DNA of 64,000 bases from Mixophyes australis (lineage: Eukaryota > Chordata > Amphibia > Anura > Limnodynastidae): the NCBI GenBank assembly GCA_036250195.1, contig JAVHZZ010000003.1, forward strand, positions 83,353,418 through 83,417,417, written 5' to 3'. The translations under genes were made by a program, and so were the position numbers. The notes beneath the pieces are model-generated. The model saw only the letters and a program-made list of their open reading frames with translations, did not search any database and was not told where the DNA came from. Below, one piece after another: positions 1-10,734 of this stretch (within the stretch, counting starts at the first letter, position 1; each line of letters begins with the position of its first letter).

Positions 1-537
1 CAGAACAGAAGACATTATGGTAAAAGTTGTATTAAATGATAACTCCGCTCAAAATGATTAAAAAAGCGTTTTGCCTAATTAAGAAAAGTTTGTGGAAACC
101 ATAATTTACTGCAATACATTTTGATACATGAAGTAGGACTTCTAGACAAAACTGAAAGTTGGATGGTTCAAACCTGGTTGTTGCTGCCATTTGGTAGAGA
201 TGTTCTGAATAGTTGACACTTCTAAGCAACATCTGTAACCATGGAAAGAAACTTTTGCCGACAACAGTGTCAGATTTGCGAAGGAGCCAGGGCAAGTAAC
301 TTGTGGCATTGCTACTAAAACTTTATTGTCAAAATGATATAGAGGGGTTATTTAATAATGCATGAAAGAGCAGACAGATGCTGAGAAGTTTTTTGAAAAG
401 TAAAATTATTCAAATAACTCTTTATAAAGTTGTATGCAATGTAACAAGTACATTGTATAGTACACACACAAAACAACACAACAGATACATATACATTTTA
501 AACATATTACAGTTTTCACCAAAACAACTAATCTTAT

Positions 538-749
538 TTAGTTTATGTTTTTCAAATAACGCCAAGCCTGCTTCCGAACTTTCTGAGAGGCAAATATTTC
601 AATGACATCTTTGAAATCCAATTCATGCAGTATGTCATGTTCAATACTCATTAATGTGAGCCGTGAAAGATGACTTTGATTCATTGTTGTTCTTAGTTTG
701 TTCTTTATTATCTTCATCTCGGAAAAGGACTGTTCTATATTGCAGTTGG
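538..749 (-). pseudogene. hAT transposase C-terminal fragment, copy 1
   Basis: This is the leftmost duplicate of the coding block described at 2036-2284. It is almost identical in sequence and likewise cut off at the tandem junction. Frames of about 87 codons that recur in each unit (for example minus strand 32-295) lie outside the hAT homology and are probably 3' non-coding sequence. Confidence 0.7.
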
Positions 750-1286
750 TAAAAGTTGTATTAAATGATAACTCCGCTCAAAATGATTAAAAAAGCGTTT
801 TGCCTAATTAAGAAAAGTTTGTGGAAACCATAATTTACTGCAATACATTTTGATACATGAAGTAGGACTTCTAGACAAAACTGAAAGTTGGATGGTTCAA
901 ACCTGGTTGTTGCTGCCATTTGGTAGAGATGTTCTGAATAGTTGACACTTCTAAGCAACATCTGTAACCATGGAAAGAAACTTTTGCCGACAACAGTGTC
1001 AGATTTGCGGAGGAGCCAGGGCAAGTAACTTGTGCCATTGCTACTAAAACTTTATTGTCAAAATGATATAGAGGGGTTATTTTATAATGCATGAAACAGC
1101 ATTGTTTTCCCAATCCCTACAGACAGACGCTGAGAAGTTTTTTGAAAAGTAAAATTATTCAAATAACTCTTTATAAAGTTGTATGCAATGTAACAAGTAC
1201 ATTGTATAGTACACACACAAAACAACACAACAGATACATATACATTTTAAACATATTACAGTTTTCACCAAAACAACTAATCTTAT

Positions 1287-1498
1287 TTAGTTTATGTTTT
1301 TCAAATAACGCCAAGCCTGCTTCCGAACTTTCTGAGAGGCAAATATTTCAATGACATCTTTGAAATCCAATTCATGCAGTATATCATGTTCAATACTCAT
1401 TAATGTGAGCCGTGAAAGATGACTTTGATTCATTGTTGTTCTTAGTTTGTTCTTTATTATCTTCATCTCGGAAAAGGACTGTTCTATATTGCAGTTGG
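1287..1498 (-). pseudogene. hAT transposase C-terminal fragment, copy 2
   Basis: This is a duplicate of the coding block at 2036-2247, at 749 bp spacing. Just upstream, the frame runs across the tandem junction into the start of the next unit and soon meets a stop, so this copy has no intact upstream coding region. It is a passenger of the segmental duplication. Confidence 0.7.
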
Positions 1499-2035
1499 TA
1501 AAAGTTGTATTAAATGATAACTCCGCTCAAAATGATTAAAAAAGCGTTTTGCCTAATTAAGAAAAGTTTGTGGAAACCATAATTTACTGCAATACATTTT
1601 GATACATGAAGTAGGACTTCTAGACAAAACTGAAAGTTGGATGGTTCAAACCTGGTTGTTGCTGCCATTTGGTAGAGATGTTCTGAATAGTTGACACTTC
1701 TAAGCAACATCTGTAACCATGGAAAGAAACTTTTGCCGACAACAGTGTCAGATTTGCGAAGGAGCCAGGGCAAGTAACTTGTGGCATTGCTACTAAAACT
1801 TTATTGTCAAAATGATATAGAGGGGTTATTTTATAATGCATGAAAGAGCATTGTTTTCCCAATCCCTACAGACAGATGCTGAGAAGTTTTTTGAAAAGTA
1901 AAATTATTCAAATAACTCTTTATAAAGTTGTATGCAATGTAACAAGTACATTGTATAGTACACACACAAAACAACACAACAGATACATATACATTTTAAA
2001 CATATTACAGTTTTCACCAAAACAACTAATCTTAT

Positions 2036-2284
2036 TTAGTTTATGTTTTTCAAATAACGCCAAGCCTGCTTCCGAACTTTCTGAGAGGCAAATATTTCAA
2101 TGACATCTTTGAAATCCAATTCATGCAGTATATCATGTTCAATACTCATTAATGTGAGCCGTGAAAGATGACTTTGATTCATTGTTGTTCTTAGTTTGTT
2201 CTTTATTATCTTCATCTCGGAAAAGGACTGTTCTATATTGCAGTTGGGCACCATTATTACAAAGTTTATTCTCAGAAAAATTTA
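2036..2284 (-). pseudogene. hAT transposase C-terminal (dimerisation) fragment, copy 3
   Basis: The minus-strand frame reads about 72 residues to its stop. It contains IEQSFSEMKIIKNKLRTTM followed by LSRLTLMSIEHDIL. This matches the C-terminal dimerisation block of hAT transposases of the ZMYM-like group, where the pattern is ERSFSKLKxIKNxLRxxM followed by LxxLxxLSIExD. Upstream the frame continues as LRINFVIMVPN back to about 2284, which also resembles the family, and then meets a stop. An intron acceptor there is possible because the preceding bases are pyrimidine-rich and end in AG. No BED finger or catalytic core is in the window on this side, so this is only the 3' end of an element. This is the only copy attached to its original upstream sequence. 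Family identity is recognised by pattern, not by search. Confidence 0.75.
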
Positions 2285-2529
2285 AACTGTTAGAAATGTT
2301 GCTTTTAAATCTTTTACAACAAGAAATTTGTAGAAAAACAATAACTTTGGAATGTTGTCATTGTAGTCTTCTCTGTAAAGTTTCCCAATGACAGCACAAT
2401 GCGCTTATTCATTACAATATTGCTGTATGACTGGATCATATAACATTCTACTCACGTTTTACCTTTGAAATCTGGCTGATCCGAAATGCAATTCGTAGAC
2501 TTAACCTCATGTATCCAACTCCCATTGTC
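2248..2529. other. Unique flank of the triplication, unassigned
   Basis: This AT-rich DNA adjoins the third hAT copy. On the minus strand it would be the upstream part of the same element, but beyond about 2284 I see no continuing hAT motif. Confidence 0.4.
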
Positions 2530-2682
2530 CCATAGATTGTAAGCTTACGAGCAAGACCCTCTTACCTGACTGTCTGTATTACCCAGTATTGTTTATTACT
2601 GTGTTTTTCCCCAATTGTAATGCACTATGGAATTTGCTGACAATTTATAAATAAACATTGATGGTGATGATTATGAAGATTG
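2530..2682 (+). repeat. CR1/L2-type retrotransposon 3' tail
   Basis: The stretch starts with ATAGATTGTAAGCTTACGAGC and ends with ATTTATAAATAAACATTG followed by a GATGATGATTATGA-like run. The same architecture (a TGTAAGCTC..GCAGGG block, then a TATAAATAAATG tail with GAT repeats) recurs near 6.5, 42.9 and 46.2 kb and inverted at 29.3 kb. Vertebrate CR1/L2-clade elements carry 3' ends of this kind. The exact clade cannot be settled by eye. Confidence 0.6.
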
Positions 2683-3960
2683 TGCTCTAAATCAAATATA
2701 GTGCCTCCCACACTTGGCACTTAGACTCAGAGGTAGTCATATTCCCAGCGTTGGAAATGCTGGCACTTATCCTGTTGAAATGAAAATGTCGACATGGTAA
2801 ATGCCAGCACTTCTATGCTTCTATACAGGCTAAAAATGTACACACTGATTGTCAACAGTAGAAATGTTGACAATCACAATGTTGACATGAAACATGCATA
2901 GCTACCGGACTCTCCAGCACAAAACACTTATAAAAGAAAATAAAAACAGTAATACATGTTAAAACTACCCCCTCCTCCCTCCCAAAACACCTTAAAAATT
3001 GTGCTGGCAGCCAATGAACCCGGCAACAATACAGTCAGTTTACTTCTGCTTTTAATTGACAGGTGCCAGGTTCACCCTTAGAAATAGTTTACTTTTATGC
3101 CTTATTATTCTCTTAAGGTTTAACATTTGTTTGTACATTTTTAACACAACAATGTTTTCCTATGTGCCCTGTAATGTCACAACTGTGGCAATTTTTATTT
3201 CTAAACCTCTCACCAGCAGCTCACTAGGACTATGTTTTCCTCCATAGCGAACATTCTAACTCCTTTTATCTCTTCATTATGATTGGAGATCTCTAGATTA
3301 GCAGTCTGACAATGGTTTGTAACCAACTGGCTGCTAACTCTATAAAATGTCTATTGCAGATTTCAAAATCTGAGACAAAGTTAAAGCTGTTAGCATTTGT
3401 GTGAGTGTCATCCCAGAATTGTAATCTTGAGAGACCTTGCTTAGTTCTGCTACATAGTCCCCCAATGCCTCAGCAAATTTCCTTTATCTGAGTTAGACTT
3501 GAATCATTGTACCATTTTACTGGCTTTTGGGTTGGAATGATGCTTTATCAACAACGTACATTCTTTATAATGTTTATCTCTGGGTTTTCTGTGTTCAGTG
3601 GAGACTGTAAATTGTGGCTCTTGCATTCCTGAGTAGGATTGTCTTTTTCTTACATTCCTCTGTATTCTCAGTGCTGTGAAGAAATGAGCCAGAATGTCAT
3701 AGTATTCCTACCTGCTCTACTGCTGGATAGAAATGGTGACAGAGTTACAACAATGACAGTCATGTTCTTTCATTCTTTATAGCTATGTGGGTTGCCAATG
3801 TAATTAAGTGCAAGCCTGAGTTTTTGTGGACCAGCATATTTAATAGCCTGTTACATGTGCTTAAAAGGGTACAGACATTATGACGGAATCACTGCATAAC
3901 AGCAAGAATATGCATTATAAGTTTATATCAAAGGCTTTGTAAAATCTATTTAAAGTAAAG
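2683..3960. other. No gene recognised
   Basis: No coding domain is visible. The stretch near 2730 (GAGGTAGTCATATT) is the inverted form of one near 35500 (AATATGACTACCTCC). Both are followed by GTTGACA/GTCGACA-like words, suggesting ends of one low-copy DNA element family. Confidence 0.4.
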
Positions 3961-4023
3961 ATGTACGTCTTCAGGCTAGTCTTCTGGCACTTTATTTTTC
4001 CACGCCATATTACTATACTGCTG

Positions 4024-4520
4024 GGCCTGATTAAGGGTTCTGGCCTCCCTAGGCTAATATGGCCGCAGCGCAGATATGCAGGGCAGTCCCCCCCTCTCCC
4101 TCCCTATAGTTATGCAGGGCAGTCCCCCCCCTCTCCCTCCCTATGGATATGCAGGGCAGTTCCCCCCCCTCCCTATAGATATTCAGGGCAGTTCCCCCCC
4201 CTCCCTATAGATATGCAGGGCAGTTCCCCCCTCCCTATAGATATGCAGGGCAGTTCCCCCCTCCCTATAGATATGCAGGGCAGTTCCCCCCCTACCTATA
4301 GATATGCAGGGCAGTTCCCCCTCCCTCCCTATAGATATGCAGGGCAGTTCCCCCCCATCCCTATAGATATGCAGGGCAGTCCCCCCCCTTCACTTACCTG
4401 CAGTTGTGCTGGCCAGCGTTGCTCCTCACTCCTCAGATCAGCAGACAGGAAGTGGAGACTTCCTGCCTCCTGTCTGCTGCACAGCAACAGGCAGCCTAGC
4501 GATTGGCTGCCTGTTTGCTA
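4024..4520. repeat. Dispersed repeat with internal ~32-bp minisatellite
   Basis: GCCTGATTAAGGGTTCTGGC (4026) opens a unit that also occurs at 32600. About 4066-4390 then holds roughly ten tandem copies of a 27-34-bp unit of the type GATATGCAGGGCAGTTCCCC followed by a C-rich spacer and CTCCCTATA. The C run varies from copy to copy. After 4391 the sequence is an imperfect GC-rich palindrome around GCAGACAGGAAGTGG. The proline-rich 186-codon frame across it reflects the repeat and is not evidence of a gene. Confidence 0.8.
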
Positions 4521-4559
4521 ACCACTGACCACCAATGCTTTGGATCGTCGAGACATCCA

Positions 4560-4574
4560 CCCCCCCCCCCCCCC
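4560..4574 (+). repeat. Poly-C tract
   Basis: An uninterrupted run of 15 C lies in a C-rich stretch that continues to about 4610. Confidence 0.9.
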
Positions 4575-5291
4575 GCGGTGACCCCCTGCTGCGACCCCCC
4601 TCCCCCACCACAAAAAAATAATGAATGAAAAAGAAAAAAAAAATACCCGCAGCGTCGCGCCCTCCGGGACCCAGCGCCCCAGGCTGCAGCCTGATCAGCC
4701 TAGTGGTTGATCAAGCCCTGACTGCTGCAGTTGCACCAAGACCTATTCTGCAGCAGCCTTTGGCTAAAACACTGGCATGGTGCCTGCAACAACTGAGATT
4801 ACTCAAGTGCAGAGGGGTTTCATAAGCACTCTGATTTCTCCAGGCAATCTCCAAACTGCTTCATCTGAAACACAAAAACAAAATGTTCAAACTAACCTTC
4901 CTGCAGATTACAAAACTGACATTGAAACAAACGTGAATAAAAACTGCAATAGCTTTTAAGAAACCAAAATACAAAACACTCTTAGGTTATCCTCCTGCAG
5001 CATTGAGCTAGCCCAATCCATGACAGAATCGGTTCCCTCATGTCCAGAGCATTAATTGAAGACTTTCTTGTGTCTCAGCCACTTTCTGCCAGAGCCAGGC
5101 CTTCTCTCCCGCACCATATCTGAGCTGACAGTGAGGCCCTGCACACCTATACTGGAACGGCTCCCGGGTCCTTGTTGCTTCCATTTAACTTCTTCCTCGT
5201 GGTGGAGGACCACTAGAAAAGGGGAGATGGTGCTGAATGTTGCCACAAGAACTATTGGAGAAACCAATTTCCCGGACATGTAATCCCCCGC

Positions 5292-5322
<31 letters not shown>

Positions 5323-5622
5323 GCTCCTAGCAACCAGTCATTACTTGCTGTGCAGCTTCTGGATCATCATGCATGGTAAGTCCCTTCGGGGGAAAGCTCT
5401 CATAACAATACATAGAGCCCCACTTCATCTGAAATGTCCCTCTGGAACTCTGGCTCTACTGAGCCCTTCAGGATAGTAGCAAATCGGAACTCAGAACTCA
5501 CTTTGGACCTCCAAGTTCACCACTTGTTGGTATCTGTGATTGGGTACCCAGGCAGTCACTGGTGAGCTATACTACACTGCTCATGCAGAAAGTTGAGCTT
5601 TCTACCTTTTAACCCTTCTTGA
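4575..5622. other. No gene recognised; contains a CA microsatellite
   Basis: A (CA)n run of about 12 units occupies roughly 5298-5323. Frames of 60-93 codons overlap on both strands, with no recognisable domain. Confidence 0.5.
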
Positions 5623-5786
5623 CTTGCACACCCACACTCCTGTGCCCAATTCAGGCTTGCGCACCCACGCGCCTGTGCCCTCCCAGGACGTGTGCGCCCA
5701 CATGCTTCTGCTCTCCCCTGACTGGCACATCTACATGCCTGTGCCCTCCCTAACTTGCACACCAACATGCCTGTGCCCTCCACCAT
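5623..5786 (+). repeat. 33-bp minisatellite, five copies
   Basis: Units start at 5623, 5656, 5689, 5722 and 5754, with the pattern CTTGCACACCCACATGCC followed by TGTGCCCTCCC. The period of 33 is a multiple of three, so both strands stay open (for example plus strand 5624-5980). The peptide is a degenerate CTHTPVP-type repeat without family resemblance. Confidence 0.85.
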
Positions 5787-6339
5787 CTTGTAAGAAAATG
5801 CAAAAACGTTTCACTTTAAAGGCACATGCTTGGCACATGCAGACTTTCTTTTATTTGTTGCTTTTCACCCTCAGTAACATCCGTATTCATGAAGAAAACA
5901 GCAAACAGTGTGTTCCACTATGGGCACAACTTGCATGGCCTTTCTGCTTAATATCACACCAATGGAGACTGCTAGGTTAAGTACAACATAGAAAGATATA
6001 TAGTGTAGTGCAGCACCTCTGTTGTGGATAGAGCTGCCAGAGGAGAGTAGGGAACCCCTTATCCCTATAGTAGATATATATAATAATAAAGATTCCTCGG
6101 CGCTATGAGAGTGTAATGTATAAATTGTGTAGTTTTATTAACATACAGCGGGCTGTTATGGTTCTGACCAGACCAATAAACACAGCAATCCAATATGGTA
6201 AATCACACTAAACATAGATAATACATATACAACACAGGTATATAGTCTGAGGATGAACCTTGAATATTGCAGGCAATACTCTGATGGTCCCAGCTGCAGA
6301 AAGAACAGTGGATAACTGTGGATAATGTCCAAAATTCAT
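5787..6339. other. No gene recognised
   Basis: Moderately AT-rich sequence with no domain. The part around 6030-6300 has the look of an old retroelement flank, but I could not find its ends. Confidence 0.35.
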
Positions 6340-6930
6340 AAGCGTGTGGGAGTCCTTCAAATGGGAATTAAAATCTTACCTATTCTTAAAAACCTACCAG
6401 CCATCCACTTAACCATCTCTCTATGCTTGGTTACCTCCCCTATCTCTGCCTCCATCCCTCATAGGAGCTCTTCCTGTTCTGATCCCCTTCCCTGACTTCC
6501 TCCTTGTGTCTAGTGTCTGTTTGACCTCCCTATAGGTTGTAAGCTCTTGCGAGCAGGGGGGCCCTCTCCCCTCCTGTCTCACCACCTATTACTTCTGCTC
6601 CAGCTACACTGCCCACCTCCTCCTTGGGCTTTCTGCCCTTGTCTCCACCCTGGCTTATCTTTGCACCTCTGTCAGTTCCTAATCTATTAGCTGCACCCAC
6701 ACATGTGGGCACATGTTCTCAGCTTGTGCCGTTTGTACCTCCCTCCCCTTCCAGCCTTCATGTAACTGGAAACTATTAGCTGTGCTTGGAACTTTAGGAG
6801 TTATGTTACTAAATATTTATTATTATGTGCTGTTTTACCCTGTACTGGCTTATTGTCTATAATCTGTACAGTGCTGCGGACACCTTGTGGCGCCATATAA
6901 AGGCTAATAACAAAATAATATTTAGAACGC
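6340..6930 (+). repeat. 5'-truncated CR1/L2-clade retrotransposon 3' end
   Basis: Near 6355 the plus strand reads FKWELKSYLFLKTYQ, which resembles the C-terminal FKxxLKTxLFxxAF motif of vertebrate CR1/L2-type reverse transcriptase proteins. It is followed by stops and a 3' UTR with TTGTAAGCTCTTGCGAGCAG (6537) and a tail CTGTACAGTGCTGCGGAC then GGCGCCATATAAAGG (6866-6905). No reverse transcriptase core is present, as expected for a 5'-truncated copy. Confidence 0.6.
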
Positions 6931-7162
6931 TATCCAAAAAAGGGGTGTACATATGTCCTGTTGGGGGTATGGTCTCATCATGTTGCAGCCATGCCACCTT
7001 CCCAGGGGAGCACCTCTGCATTGCTACACACACCAGTACAAGGTACATGCAGCACCTGTTCACCACTGCTCAGCTGTACAGAGCAGGGATGGGTGGGACA
7101 TTCCTTGCATTCCTGGCTGTTGGTACAGCTGGGCAGCCTGCTAGAATATGGACTATGCCACC

Positions 7163-7473
7163 CAGGGGCGAATGGAGGATTGTCGGGGGGGGGGTTTCCC
7201 CCCCAACCCCAAAAAAAACCACCCCCCTCGAGAGCTGCTGCACATGCGCAGCAGCTCAGCAGCTCCGTTTCTTCAGCGCTGTCCTATACAGCAGCCGCGG
7301 TGCTGTCTAAGAAGCGTCCGCGGCGGTGCTGTATACATTACAGCATCGCCGCGGACGCTTCTTTGACAGCGCCGCGGCTGCTGTATAGGACAGTGCAGCT
7401 ATAGCGGCCACTTAGTTAGCGCAGGGGGGGGGGGTTTCTGGAGACTCAGAAACCCCCCCTGCGTGCGCCACTG
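7163..7473. mobile_element. GC-rich fold-back MITE, hAT-like ends
   Basis: The ends are CAGGGGCG and CGCCACTG. Inside is a long imperfect palindrome: GCTGTCCTATACAGCAGCCG near 7278 is mirrored by CGGCTGCTGTATAGGACAG near 7374. A rearranged relative lies inverted at 43305-43552. There is no coding capacity. The flanks ATGCCACC and CCACCTAA share only an offset CCACC, so the target duplication is unresolved. Confidence 0.65.
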
Positions 7474-8718
7474 CCACCTAAATTGAAGGAGTTGTATAAC
7501 TTTCACTGAAAATGTCAGGGGTAGGACCCCTGTTGGTGTATTAGTCAGGGATAAGATAGAAAGTATCATGTAAAACTATCCACAAATATGGATATCATTT
7601 TTAATGTGATCAACTTTAAAGATATTGGTATACTGAAATTGCTTAAATGAAAAAACTTGCTTTCAAGATCTCGATGAATCATGATTTCTACAGAATTTAA
7701 ATACTGTAGAAATTACTCTCCAACACAGATATTATACTGAATATAAACTCAAAGGATCAATGACCATTATTAATAGAAGAGTAATTACTAAAAATATTTC
7801 CAATGATAGCGGAGCTTATGACAGCTAGTCTACTTAGAATACTTGTTAGCTGCATATTGATAATCAACACTGTAACTGCATAACACAAAAATCATTAATA
7901 AAACTATTATGATGTTTTAAGCTACTGAGGCAAGATGAAGATTTATTCAGACATCCAGATGCAATTTGTTCAAAATATAGCTGTTTATTAGTACTTTCTT
8001 GATGTTTTCTCTGTGTTTTCTGCGTGATGAGTTGTTTCCCATATGGTAACAAATCTATTTTGTGCCCAGCTGGGAACATTCAGATTTGCTTTTTTCCATC
8101 ACATTACACCCTTGGGGTAGGAAGTAATTGATTGGCTCATCTGTTAATTGTAGCATATAAAAACACGTATACATATGTATATTTATTTAGTAATGATGTA
8201 GCAGAACATTCCTATCTAGACTGTTCTAACTTTATTGTTATCTGTCTATTGCTGCTGGTAACATGATATGGATAATTTAACTAATGGTCTAAATAGTTTT
8301 GTAAACCTGCTGTCAGTGCTTGGCTTCTAATTATTTGCTGTACACAGATTACCCTTTCAGAACATGGCATTTGATTTCTAATAATTATTAATTGTGCATA
8401 GCTGCTTAGATGAATGCTAATAGGTTTCAGTTATTGCTTTGTCACTGATAGAAAAAGTGCTGTTTTATTTTTATTATGTTTTTGCTTTTGAAGCTCTTTT
8501 AAGCACTTTTGATTTTCATCTTACCTGCACTTTCATACTTTAAATATTGGTTTCACACACATGGTTCTGTTACACAATTGGGCTTTGCAATCATGATTAT
8601 TTTAATAATTTCATAGCACCGTTTGCCATGCTTGAGCATGTTGTTACTTAGTGGTCTATGCATCATGCTTATTTGACAATTAAAAGATGTGGAAAATACA
8701 GTTTCTGCATCTTGTATG
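7474..8718. other. No gene recognised
   Basis: AT-rich DNA without recognisable coding domains or repeat ends. Confidence 0.5.
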
Positions 8719-9619
8719 TAGAGATGTTCACTGATCCAGTGTTCTGGTTTTGGTTTTGGATCTGGATTAACTTCATGTTTTGATTTTGGATTTGGCAAAA
8801 CCGCCCTTGCATGTTTTGGTTTTGGATCCCTATTTTTTTCTAAAATCCCAATTTTTTTTGCTAAAATCACAGAATTTTGCTTTTTATTTCCCTTACATTA
8901 TTATTAACCTCAATAACACTAATTTCAAGTCATTTGCAGTCAATTTTGACCACCTCACAGGTCACAATATTATTTTCATACACTTTCAAACAAAGACTGC
9001 AGCGACCTGGCTGGATGCTAAGCAACAGAGCAATGACACAAACTCACGGCTGTTGATAGCACATCTAGAAAACATTGGCACACAGCAGTGGCAGAAAAGA
9101 AAAGTGGTGCAAGATGGAATTGTCCTTTGGCCCTCCCGCCCACTGTTATGTAAGATATTGAAAAGCACATGTGCAGTTTAACAAAGCAAGCACTCCAGTG
9201 ACAAGCAGTGCCACTGTGGTAATTCTACAGTTAATACATGGCGAAAAGCGCTGACCCCCCCGGGATGCGTGCTTTTATCAGACCAATCCATGGTGCTAGA
9301 CAATGCACTAAAAAGAGCCATTGAAATTAACAGCAAAAAGCAAGTTCATCACTGAGCTTCGAATCAGCCCCAATTCCCAAAAATTTTTAATATTGTTAGG
9401 TGCCTTTGACGTAAAGTGCAGATTACAAACACTTTGTGCAATATTGATGAAAGAGCAGCAAAGTGGAAGGTTTAAGTAATACAAAAACACGTCTACTTAG
9501 ACATCCATGCTTACATTACTTCTGCAAGCAATGTTGTTCTTTGGTAATAAAACTGCTGTCTTTATAACGTTCTAGCAAATTAAAAACAATCCTCTTCCAT
9601 TCTTCGGATGTTGATAGAC

Positions 9620-9814
9620 CTGGGGGTAAATGTATCAATATGCGGGTTCTTCAACACCCGCGTGTTCAGCCTCTTCCGCGATTAAATTTCAAGCGGCGCT
9701 GCATTGTAAAGGGTTAACTTCCCTTTACAATGCAGCGCCGCTTGAAATTTAATCGCGGAAGAGGCTGAACACGCGGGTGTTGAAGAACCCGCATATTGAT
9801 ATATTTACCCCCAG
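9620..9814. mobile_element. 195-bp near-perfect hairpin MITE, GGGGGTAAATGTATC family
   Basis: Two 94-bp arms (9620-9713 and 9721-9814) pair with a single mismatch around a 7-base loop TTAACTT. The ends are CTGGGGGTAAATGTATC and its complement. The element sits inside the hAT transposase relic and must be younger than it. It shares terminal sequence with elements at 16063-16202 and 22158-23686. It has no coding capacity, and I cannot make out a target duplication. Confidence 0.9.
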
Positions 9815-10734
9815 ATGTCAAAATGTTGTGCTGAGTCATCTGCATCATCCCTGGGACTCTTGGGAAAGCTAAGATTTTTCCTAGCAGCAGTTGACTGAGA
9901 AACTGAAGGAGGAGACGCCGTCCTGTCATGTAACACTTGATTTGTCATCTTGCTCACCAGGAGCTCATTGCATCTCTTCAGATCTGGATCAGTAGGAAAC
10001 AAAGAAAAGACATAGCTCTTAAACCTATAATCAAGCTTAGTCGCCAAAATGTAGTGATCCGATTTCAAGATTATGATAACTCTTGGATCCTGGAGAAGCG
10101 AATAAAGTACTTGATCTACAAGTCCGACATACTTGGCATAATTGCTTAGTTTCATCTCCTCCTTCATTTTCTCAAGCTGCTTTTCCAGAAGGCTAACTAA
10201 GGGCATCACTCGGCTCAAGCTAGCAGTGTCAGAACTCACTTCACAGGTGACTAATTTGAAAGGCTTCAGCACCTTGCACAACATGGAAAGTATTCTCCAC
10301 TGAGCTTGAGTAAAATACATCCACCCTCCTTTCCCAATGTCATGGCTTGTCGAGTAAGCGTGGATGGCTTTTTGCTGTTCCTCTATCCTCAGAAGCATAT
10401 ACATGGTGGAATTCCACCTTGTTACCACCTCTTGCTTCAGTTGGTGGCAGGGCAAATTAAATTGCTCTTGTAGCTGCTGCAATCTCCTACATGCTGTTGC
10501 CGAATGCCGGAAATGTCCAGATATTTTAAGGGCCACAGACAGCATCTCCTGCACGTCCCTGTCATTTTTTAAAAAGCTCTGCACCACCAAGTTTATTGTG
10601 TGAGCAAAACAGGGAATGTGATGGAATTCACCCAGCTGTAATGCTCTCATAATATTGGTGGCATTATCAGAAATGACATATCCTGAGGAGAGTCCAAGCA
10701 GGATAAGCCATGTTGCAATGACATCCCTGTTTTT
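9815..10734 (-). pseudogene. hAT transposase, second half, interrupted by a MITE
   Basis: The frame carries GYVISDNATNIMRAL, then HHIPCFAHTINLVVQ, then TRWNSTMYMLLRI, which are the conserved central blocks of ZBED-like hAT transposases (second catalytic Asp in SDNATN; CFAHxLNL; RWNST). It runs on through a helical region (KQLEKMKEEMK) and ends where the 195-bp hairpin element at 9620-9814 begins. The last few in-frame residues come from the inserted element. The C-terminal dimerisation block expected next was not found. An open stretch left of the insertion (about 9530-9619, containing EEWKRIVFNLLERY) may be its continuation, but I do not recognise it. Confidence 0.8.

Larger units (their letters stand above)
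18..2247. repeat. Three tandem copies of a ~749-bp segment
   Basis: The copies run about 18-746, 747-1495 and 1496-2247. The string TAAAAGTTGT recurs at 21, 750 and 1499. The second and third copies have identical spacing (749 bp). The first is 20 bp shorter because the stretch around CATTGTTTTCCCAATCCC is missing near 371. Only a few single-base differences are visible among copies (for example near 288, 1016 and 1118), so the amplification looks recent. The right edge of copy three continues into unrelated DNA at 2248. The bases TGG are shared by the left flank, the internal junctions and the right edge, which fits a microhomology-mediated tandem duplication. The unit contains the C-terminal coding part of a hAT transposase on the minus strand. 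Confidence 0.95.

Noticed and set aside
3961..4521. 186-codon proline-rich frame
   Set aside because: It is the product of the GCAGGGCAG minisatellite; the flanks inside the frame show no family resemblance.
6825..7404. Overlapping plus-strand frames of 147 and 161 codons
   Set aside because: They run across the retroposon tail and the GC-rich palindrome of a MITE; no domain.
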